NCBI GenBank assembly: GCA_907163345.1
Contig: CAJQUN010000494.1
Location: 186,001 to 250,000, forward strand
DNA from: Haberlea rhodopensis
Taxonomy: Eukaryota > Streptophyta > Magnoliopsida > Lamiales > Gesneriaceae
Reading direction: 5' to 3'
Length of the DNA: 64,000 nucleotides
Made by a program: the position numbers and the translations under genes
In this document: positions 22,314 through 32,739 of the stretch, in pieces
How the letters are laid out: each line of letters begins with the position of its first letter
How positions within the stretch are numbered: the first letter of the stretch is position 1
Notes under the pieces: generated by a model
The model's input: only the letters and a program-made list of their open reading frames with translations
Database searches by the model: none
Told to the model about the DNA's origin: nothing

Positions 22314-22501
22314 GCGATCGATCGCCCGTTTTTGGCGATCGATCGCGCGCAAGCAGTAGGCTTTTCAGCAAGGTGGCGATCGATCGCTACTTTTGGGCGA
22401 TCGATCGCCTCGCGCCAGTAAGGTCTGGCGATCGATCGCTATATCGAGCGATCGATCGCCGAGGGGCTAGCGATCGATCGCCCGGCATAGCGATCGATCG
22501 C
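22314..22501. repeat. Eight-unit array of the 12-bp palindrome GCGATCGATCGC (5' LTR)
   Basis: Eight perfect copies of GCGATCGATCGC in 188 bp, separated by 6-36 bp of unrelated sequence. The array lies in the transcribed part of the LTR about 400 bp after the presumed start site. Each unit is self-complementary, so the array could bind a dimeric protein as DNA or form strong hairpins as RNA. Confidence 0.9.
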
Positions 22502-24140
22502 CAGCAAGGTTTTGTTGGTTTTCTTGGCTTTTTCGTGGGATTTTGGATTCGCGACTTAAATGGTCGGCTTCCGGGGCAATGTTCACATTTCAATGGGAAT
22601 GCTAGACTTTTAAAATGGTTTGGTTGGAGCCAAGTTAAATTAAACGGAACTCTCGGTTGAGTTTTTGGCTATCTATTAAACTTGTAAAATGGTTTACTTT
22701 GGGTGTTATGCATGCTTAGCCGGGTGGCTTGTATTTGGTAATCGTCATGGATAGACGATATGTTTGGGAGTTTTGAACGTGCTTGGACACGTGGTTGCAT
22801 GATTATGCTTGATTTTGAGTTGTTTATGTATTTTAGCACCTATTTCTCGAGGCATGGAACTCAAGCAAGGTTTGGCTTGGACTACGGGGACTTAAGGTAG
22901 GTATGACGTACGAGCATAGCCTATTACAGTGTTGCAACTGTGAAATGCATGGTGTGTGATAATTGTATTAAACGGGTATTGGAACACATAGTGTGTGGTG
23001 ATTACATTATATGGACATTGAAATATGTGGCATGTGGTAATTGCATCGGATAGGTATGGAAATGCATGGTGCATGATATTTACTATAAATGGATAACGAT
23101 ATGCATGGTAAATGGTATTTGCGTCAAATGGTTATACATTGGGAACCATACGGTGCCGCTTTTGAGCGAGCAATGATTTGGGATGCCGTCGCCGTTGAGC
23201 GACCATCGGTTATGACGCCGTTATTGTTGAGCGTGCGTGGGGTCAAAATGCCGCCATTGTGGAGCGAGCTATGACATAGAAATATGGAGTCAATTGCTAA
23301 ATATATGTGATATCTGTAGTACTCTATTTTGATGGTTTAATCGCATTTGGTTATGGAACTGGTATAGCAAGAATGGTTTTAGTTGATCAATGAGATGATG
23401 AACTGGCTTTTGGGAATTTAATGGTTTGGTTATTTTGAGAACAAGGACAATACAGGGAATCCCGGATGAGGGTGTTACCATCCAGGGAGTATCATTTAAA
23501 TTATGGCATTTACATTCTGTAAATTATGAATTGCAATGTTATGATTATTGGATTGGTGGTATTGGTATGCTCACCCCGTGTGGGGGCTGTCTCTGTTGGG
23601 GCAGGTGTTACAGGTGTAGCAGCGGCTTTGGAGTTGAGCTCGGGCTGTTGACTAGAGGTACTTCCAGGATCGAGGTACCAGAGCCGGTTGGATAGGCGCT
23701 TAGATCCAGAGCTGAGATCGAGTTGCGCTTAGGAGGTGCTTCCAGGTTCGAAGCACCAGTAACGGTATCCGGTAGAGTGTTCTATACATTAGATACACGC
23801 TTATTCTTTGGGTGATCTTATGTGAGTACATTTTACGTGTATATGGAATGTATAAATGGGCTACGGCTCCTCTCTGTTCATTTATGGTTTGCATGCAATT
23901 AAATGTGGAATTGCTAAATGAACTGAGAGCATGTTAGTGTATTATGAGGGTGCATGTCATATATGTAATCTTGGTTGGGGGATTTGCATATTATGTGGAT
24001 TGAATGCAAGAAATTTTATGGATCACTAATATGGAGTAGCACTTGCATATGGCTTTTCCCCATGATTGTATGATATATGCACTAACGGTATGGATTAATA
24101 CACTAATAACGGGTTAAGGGCACGGGGGTCCTTACATTAG

Positions 24141-24152
24141 TGGTATCAGAGC
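24141..24152 (+). promoter_or_regulatory. Primer binding site (tRNA-iMet)
   Basis: TGGTATCAGAGC is a perfect match to the usual plant initiator-tRNA-Met primer site and continues GCAGTGGTT. It lies four bases after the 5' LTR. Confidence 0.92.
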
Positions 24153-24339
24153 AGTGGTTAGCTTTTTGGGGCTGTTGAGGGCCTAGGAACATGTTAATGG
24201 GAATAAGAAGCACATACTTATGCATGATGATAGTTAGTGTGCGCGGCACAACTATATTGCTTATGTGCGTTTATGATATGTGTTCATAATTGGAATATGT
24301 GTTGCTAACCATGGTGGTTGCAGGGTCTTATGAGACATG

Positions 24340-24880
24340 GATTATGCATTGCGGTTGCATATACATCGGAGTGATGATTCTAATGCTTTGCCGCTAAATG
24401 TTGGAGCGAGGTGCATTAAAATACACTCATGGCGATGTTTATTGGAATACAGGTTATGCATTACGGTTGCATGCACGTCGAAGCGATGATGCCGCTGTCG
24501 TGTCGAAGCGATGGTAAATGCCGCTATCACGTCGAAGCGATGATGCCGCTGTCGTGCCGAAACAATTATTGGAATACGGATTATGCATTACGGTTGCATG
24601 CATGGCGTAGCGATGTGAATACTTGCCGCTGTCATATTATAGCGATGAAGAATATTTACCGCAAATATGTCGAAGCGAAGGATAATGCCGCTGTCATATT
24701 ACTATTGCGAGGGATATTATGCCGCTAATATGTCGAAGCGAGGGGTATTTTCGCTGTCATGCCGGAACGATGGTACCACCGTCATGTCGAAGCGATGATG
24801 CCACTGTCATGTCGAAGCGATGATACATGCCGCTGTCACGTCGAAGCGATGATGCCGCTGTCATGACGTAGTGATGCGAT
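24340..24880 (+). repeat. Degenerate tandem field 1 in the LARD (GCCGCTGTCATGTCGAAGCGATGATG type)
   Basis: At least a dozen units built of GCCGCTGTC, TGTCGAAGCGATG and a TTATGCATTACGGTTGCATG spacer, with spacing of about 26-60 bp. Units alternate between full and partial forms, suggesting repeated unequal exchange. No coding frame is maintained. Confidence 0.75.
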
Positions 24881-24939
24881 CGGGAACAAAGTACTAAATG
24901 AGTATGAGTACCTCTTGAGTCAGCGATTATTCCACTATT

Positions 24940-25330
24940 CTATTGGCGATGGTACATGCCGCGGGGTGTTCTATTAGCGATGGCTCATTCCGCTATTCTA
25001 TTGGCGATGGTACATGCCGCCGGGTATTCTATTGGCGATGGTACATTCCACCGGGTATTCTTTGGCGATGGTTTATACCGCCAGGTATCACATAGCGATG
25101 GTACATTCCGCTACATCTATGACGATGGTTCGTACCGTCGGATATCTATGGCGATGTTTCATGCCGTTGGCTTTATGGCGAGGGATCATGCCGCCGATTC
25201 TATAGCGATGGATTATACCGCTATGTGTGTAGCACTGGATTATGACGCCTACGAGCGATGGGTGCTGCTTGTGTACCGCTGGTGGACGATGGATACAGGT
25301 ATTCCGCTATCTTGATAGCGATGATGTATG
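24940..25330 (+). repeat. Degenerate tandem field 2 in the LARD (about 30-bp units)
   Basis: Units of the form GCGATGGTACATGCCGCC plus GGGTATTCTATTG repeat about twelve times with drift toward the right. A 119-codon open frame here is a by-product of the repeat period. Confidence 0.75.
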
Positions 25331-27854
25331 GCATATTACTTTTGTTATCATTATTGTGAACACTATGTGTTGTTTTATACCGTCATGTGTTTGACGATGA
25401 GATTATGAGTGTCGTGTATCGACAGGTACCGTTATATGTTTGACGATGTTATTTGGGGTGTCTATGTGGACGCGTGGCGTCGTTTTGGTGAATAATACAT
25501 TCATGTTATGTATTTGGTTGTATGGTTAGAGTGCCGACGGTGGGCACATGGTAGAGTCTGGGTCACTAGCTGACGAGACCTTTTGCCGAGCAGGTTTGCT
25601 CGATGGAACATTGGATGCTTTGTACCGGTGAGGGTACCGCATCATGTTATAGAGGTAAATATTGTCGAGCAGTGATGCCCTTGGGTATGCTCGCTGGAAT
25701 GGCTAAGGCCAAGTGAGTGGTGGTAAGAGTAGTCATTGAGGAAACTACTCGCTTATTGTTGTGATATGTGGTAGACTTGGTCACACCCACCCCTGATGGT
25801 GTGGAATAAATCCTACGGAATTAGGATTGTGTTGTAGTGGAGCAAGGACACCGGGTTGTCCATTATGCTTGGTATTTTAGAGATGTGTTGGGCGATGACC
25901 CACAAGTCTAATGGTTCGTGCGGTATGGTATGCCGGGATGGAACGTGTGTCACGTGGATAGGTTGGTATGAGCCTGTGGGGCCAGCGAATCGCTAGCCAG
26001 GTATTGTTGCAGTACTTTAACGTGCTTGTGTTAGCCATTATAATGCTCGTTGGATCCGAGTTTGGTGAATCGTATGGTGATACGATGAGGGTTATGGTAG
26101 ACTCTCGTAGTCTTTATGTGGCATGGTGTTTGAGGTAGGGAATACCTCACGAGGACGTTTATACACCATTGTTTTGAGGGACTTGTACTGGGAAAGCTCA
26201 AGTTTGTTGGTATTACCAACGTGAGTGTCAACAAGTCGTTGTTAGCTCTAGTTGAGCATCCTTGCATATGGCATGCAATGGGAGTCTCAATGGTTTGTGA
26301 GATATAGTTAGTGGGGTGACACTACTATATTGATTTTGTCTCTTGGAGAGATTTGGATTGTACTGTCTTGGAGACAACTTGCATCGGTCGTGGATTGATT
26401 GTAAATCAGCCATGGTAAGCATTACTGGTGTTGGACCGGGTAATGGATTTCTTACCTCGGTGAGACGTTTGAGGAGACGTCTCCGGGGAGATGCTCGATT
26501 GTGGAGTACTATGGCATTAGTACAGAGCATCGTTGGGATGTGTATACATGGTGTATACGGATTTTGGATCGGGTAATGGTAGTATTGATGCACTACTCTA
26601 ACCAGTTGGGTATTTCTGGGTTCAGGGATATGTTTTGGTATAAATATACCCAGGTCTTCCGAACGGTGGTTCGAGGATTGGAGGATCATGGATTCATGAC
26701 TTTTTCCTTGAGAGGGAGGCGGTATTATGATACCTACCGGTTGAATCTTTTGGGGAGATTCGTTATTTTGGTTCGTGTGGTGATGTTGAAATCACACCCT
26801 TTGGTTTTGGTTTGTCAACCATCATTCTCCGTGGGGTGAGAATAATTGAGGTTTGACAGTTGGTTTTGGGATTTGGGTATGCTTGGAGATACTCGAGTCT
26901 ATTGCATTGCGTATACATGTTGTGATTGGTGTTTGGGCATGTATGTCGTGAGTGTATACGAATGCCAACGTTATTTTGTTCATTGTTGAACGTCGAGTTT
27001 GTATGCTTGGTTTGGTGAATCTCTGGTGTGAGATTGTGGAACCTCGAGATTGGTAATCTCGATGGCACGATGCATTCTGATGAATGATCGTGAGGGTTGT
27101 TTGACTTCCCCATGATGAGGGGATTGTAGTGTTTTGAACCATGGTAGTTCTTGCTGGTTAATTCGATAGCCTCCCTGTTTTAGGATTGTTAAATCCCAGG
27201 ATAGACAAGGGGTGGCCAGGACTCGGATTTGTTTGGTGTCGTAGTTGACACGCGTGGCGGGAATGCAATTGATTGTCTTGCATGACCTTTGTGGAACTTG
27301 AGACTTTGTGAAGTCTTGATGGTGTGTCGGGACCAAGATATAATTTCTTGGAACACACCGGTATAAACATCTTCGGAGATGTGCTTTGTGTGGATCGGTG
27401 ACCGTGGGTAACCCGATCCGGGTTGCAAGTGATGCAACTACTCCTTTGGAGGAGATGGACTGGGAAACGAAAGCCGGATTTTCTGTGAGTATACTGTTGT
27501 ATACTAGTGGTCCTCATCATGACGATGCGTGTCAAGCATCGTGGGCAAGTGATGAATATCACGGGATGATATCTATGTCAGAACCAATAGAGATTTGGTT
27601 GATTAGCAGTCGTGGCGGACGGACTTCTGAGACGATTCACGTCGAGGTATGTTGTTATCTTTCGGGTTTGTATTGGTTTTGGCGTTTGCTCTATTTTAGA
27701 GCTTGGTGCAAGATGGGCGTTCTCGTGATTGTTTAATTCGATTCTGATGTGGTCCAGAATCGGGTTGAGGTTTCGTTTTGTTGGTGTAGTCCTAGTGTTA
27801 CGTGGAGTACACCGGTGCAATTTCGAGGACGAAATTTTATTAGTGGAGGATAAT

Positions 27855-30437
27855 TGTGATGTCCGGGGATTAAGGATGTTAATCCCGGTGTGGTATTAAT
27901 CCTTGATGGATTTTTAATTGTGTCAATTAGGAATTAATTGAAGTTTTGGGACTCCCGGGGATTTTAAATCCGGTTTTTGGAGTCGTTGGATCCAAGGGAT
28001 GAGATTGTATTCTCATCGTGACGATGACCTTGGATTTTGGTCTTTGGTGTGATTTGGGGTCCGGAGTACTTTGTACTGGGGCTGGCAATGGAATTTGAGT
28101 TGGAGAGGTGATTTTTTGAAAACAGATGATTTTTAATGAATCATGATGTATTTGTGGAGGTATTGGTGTGTTGTGGTATTTTTGCTATATATACCCGTTG
28201 GACACGATATTTCCGTCATTTGGCACGGAATCACTTCTCTCCCTCTCCTCTCCCCCTCTTATCGTGTAACACCCCTTTCCCCAACCCTCATCTTTTCCTC
28301 TTTGGAGAAAAATGGCCGGAGGCTCGATTTAGGAGCCGGATTCTTCGAAGATAAGTTGCTAATCTCCTTCCCCTCGCTTTTATCTTCGTTTGGATTGTGA
28401 TTTTGTTGGTTTTGGTTAAGTTTTGGGTTAGTTTGATTTGGGTGATTTTGGTAAAAATCAAAAATCTTTTGAGTTTGTTTTATTTTGGATTGAGCACCCT
28501 TGTTGGAGGTCCTTGTGTGTGGATTTGTTGTGGTTTTGAGTTGGGAGGAGTTGGGGTATGATTTGAGGAGGTTTCAAGCTTTCAAAAATGGTGTTTTTCG
28601 AGTTGCAGGTCGCGACGATCGATCGCCCGTTTTTGGCGATCGATCGCGCGCAAGCAGTAGGCTTTTCAGCAAGGTGGTGATCGATCGCTACTTTTGGGCG
28701 ATCGATCGCCTCGCGCCAGTAAGGTCTGGCGATCGATCGCTATATCGAGCGATCGATCGCCGAGGGGCTAGCGATCGATCGCCCGGCATAGCGATCGATC
28801 GCCAGCAAGGTTTTGTTGGTTTTCTTGGCTTTTTCGTGGGATTTTGGATTCGCGACTTAAATGGTCGGCTTCCGGGGCAATGTTCACATTTCAATGGGAA
28901 TGCTAGACTTTTAAAATGGTTTGGTTGGAGCCAAGTTAAATTAAACGGAACTCTCGGTTGAGTTTTTGGCTATCTATTAAACTTGTAAAATGGTTTACTT
29001 TGGGTGTTATGCATGCTTAGCCGGGTGGCTTGTATTTGGTAATCGTCATGGATAGACGATATGTTTGGGAGTTTTGAACGTGCTTGGACACGTGGTTGCA
29101 TGCTTATGCTTGATTTTGAGTTGTTTATGTATTTTAGCACCTATTTCTCGAGGCATGGAACTCAAGCAAGGTTTGGCTTGGACTACGGGGACTTAAGGTA
29201 TGTATGACGTACGAGCATAGCCTATTACAGTGTTGCAACTGTGAAATGCATGGTGTGTGATAATTGTATTAAACGGGTATTGGAACACATGGTGTGTGGT
29301 AATTACATTATATGGACATTGAAATATGTGGCATGTGGTAATTGCATCGGATAGGTATGGAAATGCATGGTGCATGATATTTACTATAAATGGATAACGA
29401 TATGCATGATAAATGGTATTTGCGTCAAATGGTTATACATTGGGAACCATACGGTGCCGCTTTTGAGCGAGCAATGATTTGGGATGCCGTCGCCGTTGAG
29501 CGACCATCGGTTATGACGCCGCTATTGTTGAGCGTGCGTGGGGTCGAAATGCCGCCATTGTGGAGCGAGCTATGACATAGAAATATGGAGTCAATTGCTA
29601 AATATATGTGATATCTGTAGTACTCTATTTTGATGGTTTAATCGCATTTGGTTATGGAACTGGTATAGCAAGAATGGTTTTAGTTGATCAATGAGATGAT
29701 CAACTGGCTTTTGGGAATTTAATGGTTTGGTTATTTTGAGAACATGGACAATACAGGGAATCCCGGATGAGGGTGTTACCATCCAGGGAGTATCATTTAA
29801 ATTATGGCATTTACATTCTGTAAATTATGAATTGCAATGTTATGATTATTGGATTGGTGGTATTGGTATGCTCACCCCGTGTGGGGGCTGTCTCTGTTGG
29901 GGCAGGTGTTACAGGTGTAGCAGCGGCTTTGGAGTTGAGCTCGGGCTGTTGACTAGAAGTACTTCCAGGATCGAGGTACCAGAGCCGGTTGGATAGGCGC
30001 TTAGATCCAGAGCTGAGACCGAGTTGCGCTTAGGAGGTGCTTCCAGGTTCGAAGCACCAATAACGGTATCCGGTAGAGTGTTCTATACATTAGATACACG
30101 CTTATTCTTTGGGTGCTCTTATGTGAGTACATTTTACGTGTACATGGAATGTATAAATGGGCTACGTCTCCTCTCTGTTCATTTATGGTTTGCATGCAAT
30201 TAAATGTGGAATTGTTAAATGAACTGAGAGCATGTTAGTGTATTATGAGGGTGCATGTCATATATGTAATCTTGGTTGGGGGATTTGCATATTATGTGGA
30301 TTGAATGCAAGAAATTTTATGGATCACTAATATGGAGTAGCACTTGCATATGACTTTTCCCCATGATTGTATGATATATGCACTAATGGTATAGATTAAT
30401 ACACTAATAACGGGTTAAGGGCACGGGGGTCCTTACA
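27855..30437 (+). repeat. 3' LTR of the LARD
   Basis: 2583 bp, the same length as the 5' LTR. The first and third palindromes of the array (28615-28802) have each lost the outer G or C match (ACGATCGATCGC and GTGATCGATCGC), while all eight are perfect in the 5' LTR. Confidence 0.95.
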
Positions 30438-30497
30438 CAGCATCTTCAAACTCCTTGGTATGCTCTAACTGTTTTACTCTATGGGTTTTGTTTTTCT

Positions 30498-31320
30498 GGA
30501 CAATCTGTAGATATATGTCCTCTTGCTCCGCACGTCCAGCATTTACAATCTTTGAAACTTTCATTCACACGAGTATGAGTGGGTCTACAAGTCATCTTTG
30601 TTGGTACTCTACTGGAACTTGTCTGATTAGAATCCGTTGATGATGTTCTACTCCTGGTTGGTCATGATCTTTGCCCTGATCTATAACTTCGGGCTTTCTA
30701 CTTTGACCAGAAATTCTTGGGTCTCCATGAAGTATCACTTCTTCTTGAACTATTTCCTCAGACATGTGGATGATTTCTGTGTTTCTTCATTTTTCTCATT
30801 TGTGGTAGTTTTCAATGATTGTAGAGATATCATTCCATGTACAGCAAATAGGAGCTGTTTTATTAATTCCTCTTAGTTTCTTTCTTTTGGAGTTTCGCCT
30901 GGTAGCACCATTCCACGCGTTTCATTTAAGAAATGACATTCTCAGGGCCACCGATTCCATTTCTTGCATTGTATATTCCTGGATAATCATTTTTCTCTAT
31001 GGACTCTGTATTTTGGCAAAGAATAGCTCGACTGCATCCTTTTGTCATCTTTGCCTTCCATCTATACTCTGTGAAGAGTTTGATGTACTCGTCTACATAA
31101 CAGATATCATGTAGTTCCAGGCTATATAGTGCTTGTTTATATTTTTTCGCCTTCTCGTTCTCCATCCCTTCAAAGTAGCCAACTCCAATGAAACAGATTT
31201 TAAAGAATTTAGCCATCTTGTCCACAATTGCTTTCAGGGATTCTCCAGCTATAACTTCTTCCTTGGTACCTGGGTCTGATAATTCCCATGCAATTTTGGC
31301 CGATCCTTCCAAACTCATAT
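30498..31320 (-). pseudogene. Pararetroviral coat-protein-like region with zinc knuckle
   Basis: From 31318 downward a 130-codon open stretch opens MSLEGSAKIAWELSDPGTKE and contains a block (GVGYFEGMENEKAKKYKQAL) in the position of a nucleocapsid core. Further on, past frame breaks, 30550-30498 reads an intact C-x2-C-x4-H-x4-C zinc knuckle with a tryptophan after the first cysteine, the form typical of caulimovirid coat proteins. The knuckle binds nucleic acid during packaging. The region is interrupted just beyond by the LARD. Confidence 0.75.
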
Positions 31321-31398
31321 TAAGGAGTAATATGAATCCTTATTTGCCTAGATCAAGCATTCATGCTGCAATTCTCATTGCTGAAGCACATTCATCAA

Positions 31399-32300
31399 TC
31401 AGAACTTATCGATTTTTAAAATCCAAGATATCCATGTTGAACATAAGTATGGATGTATCAGATCTAACTGAGATTTCCCGTGAGGCGTTTGATGTATGTT
31501 TGGCCTGCGGGGACAGCTTCTCACTCCAACTAGGGGATCTATGTTTGCTCCAGTGGTAAAATCATCTTGATGGTGCATTTTTTTATCTCCATCGGGTGGT
31601 GGATTGTGTGACCCGGAACTCAATTGTGGTGGAAGTTGAGGAATTCCGCCAACTTGATTTGTTTTAAAGTCTACGAGATTCAATCCCGCAAACGAATCAG
31701 CAAGATCATGTAGATCTTCTAAGTTGATTATTTCCATTACTTTGTAAGAAGTATTGGATCTCCTCGAAGTACTGCAATCATTTTTCAGTCTCTGGCAAAA
31801 GCCTTCGGACCTCCTCCGCTTTCTCTTTTTGATGTAAAAGGGGTTCTGTTCCATAGGACGGTGGTAACCACCCTCCTTTCATTCTTCCTGAAGAACTTGG
31901 TCACGACTCTAATTTCTTAACTCGGTTTTGAATATCTCTAAGGTTTTCAAGAATTTCCTCCTCATGTTTAATCATGATTTCCATCTGACTTTGAATCCGA
32001 TGGACCTGTGTAGGAACATGATATTGTAAGTATCCATAATGTTGCACTGTCTTCTGGATCTCTCTAAGATCTTGGGACATCTTAGATGTAGCTGGCTTGA
32101 TTTCTCAAAAGGTTGGTTCTCACATCATATTCGTTGTTCCGTACCCTGTTGGGTTGGTTGGATCTTGAATCATGTTGTTTTGTTCAGGATGGTCTTCATC
32201 GTGAGCCTCAGATAACTCGAACTGAAGTTTGAGGTTCATCATGTAAAGGCTCATCGCTATCTTCTCCAGTTGTTGATACTGGTAATGCTGGCTGGGCTAG
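31399..32300 (-). pseudogene. N-terminal part of the viral polyprotein, coiled coil and basic region, broken
   Basis: Reading downward from about 32090, an acidic and Lys-rich helical stretch (EIQKTVQHYG..., MIKHEEEILENLRDIQ) looks like a coiled coil. Then come a stop, a PPSYG-type linker and a basic open stretch at 31854 (FYIKKRKRRRSEGF). It precedes the coat-protein-like region. No movement-protein signature was recognised. Confidence 0.5.
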
Positions 32301-32739
32301 CCCCGATTTCTTGCAGTATTTTCCATTTTTGGTTGAAGCTCTTAGATTCGGCCATATGTTCTTAATTTAGTTCTTCCAATTTATGGAAGTACCACTTGTA
32401 TGCATGACACTTCGAACAAAAGTTTGGATCCTTATTTTCGTGTATCGTCTCACCTGTTAAAGGATAATATTAATATTTAAAATATTATGTTAGTATTTCA
32501 TGAATAAACCTAGGATACCATTTTAAAGACCGTGGCTTTATCATACGCAAAATGTGCTTAGAATAAGCAAAATATGCCAAAATCTTAAACATAAGTGTAA
32601 TTTGATATTATTTTAAAAAAAATTCTCTCTATAGGGAGTAATTAGAAATGTAAATAGAAAGTTAAACTTTGGTTTAGAGATTTATTTCTAATTTTCACTC
32701 TTTTTCCCCTTAAAAATTTGTTTATAGATAAAATAAACA

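Larger units (their letters stand above)
21554..24136 (+). repeat. 5' LTR of the LARD
   Basis: 2583 bp, TG...CA ends. It contains TATA box CTATATATACC (21884-21894), a pyrimidine-rich presumed leader (21925-21985), an eight-unit GCGATCGATCGC array (22314-22501), and a CTCACCCCGTGTGGGGGC inverted repeat near 23571. Two open frames of 85 and 153 codons appear identically in both LTRs but lack protein character. Confidence 0.95.
24137..27854 (+). other. Non-coding interior of the LARD
   Basis: Begins with the PBS and contains two tandem-repeat fields (24340-24880 and 24940-25330). From 25400 to 27850 it is G+T-rich on the plus strand with no frame longer than about 150 codons on either strand and no recognisable retrotransposon protein. 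It ends with gypsy-like pol-end sequence and the purine tract. Confidence 0.8.
21554..30437 (+). mobile_element. LARD-type LTR retrotransposon (non-coding, Ty3/gypsy-like) nested in the viral copy
   Basis: 8884 bp with two LTRs of exactly 2583 bp (21554-24136, 27855-30437), each starting TGTGATGTCC and ending GTCCTTACA. A 5-bp duplication CAGCA (21549-21553, 30438-30442) proves one insertion event. The PBS TGGTATCAGAGC (24141-24152) lies 4 bases after LTR1; a purine tract (27842-27850) precedes LTR2. The 3718-bp interior has no gag or pol; only QFRGRNF-like DNA (CAATTTCGAGGACGAAATTTT region, 27818-27838) recalls the end of gypsy pol. I count about 32 substitutions and no length change between the LTRs (about 1.2%), so the insertion is fairly recent. 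Transposition would need proteins from another element. Confidence 0.95.
16480..32470 (-). mobile_element. Endogenous pararetrovirus (Caulimoviridae), decayed and split by two insertions
   Basis: Reading leftward on the minus strand: coiled-coil region (32200-31850), coat-protein-like region with zinc knuckle (31320-30498), then after the LARD an acidic tail (21548-21430), protease-like motif (about 20860), RT and RNase H start (19521-18470), a second frame (18255-17541) and a leader-like region with TATA box (16985). Removing the LARD (21554-30437) and the MITE (19602-20173) leaves roughly 6.5 kb, slightly short of a full caulimovirid genome. No movement protein was recognised. Stops and frameshifts occur throughout, so this is a fossil integrated copy. 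Both borders are approximate. Confidence 0.8.

Noticed and set aside
22314..22501. Regularly repeated palindromes resembling a CRISPR-like array
   Set aside because: The host is a plant, the repeated unit is only 12 bp, spacer lengths vary from 6 to 36 bp, there are no cas genes, and the whole array is duplicated as part of two LTRs.
22199..22660. 153-codon open frame in the LARD LTR (repeated at 28500-28961)
   Set aside because: It runs through the palindrome array, has repetitive DRS-type composition created by GATCGATCGC, and is the same in both LTRs because the LTRs are near identical. No domain or conserved start.
24956..25315. 119-codon frame in the LARD
   Set aside because: It is generated by the roughly 30-bp tandem repeat, whose near multiple-of-three period avoids stops.
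26228..27562. Several 110-150-codon minus-strand frames in the LARD interior
   Set aside because: The composition (Thr, Pro, His, Ile rich) reflects the G+T bias of the plus strand. The frames overlap each other, and no gag, protease, RT or integrase motif is present.
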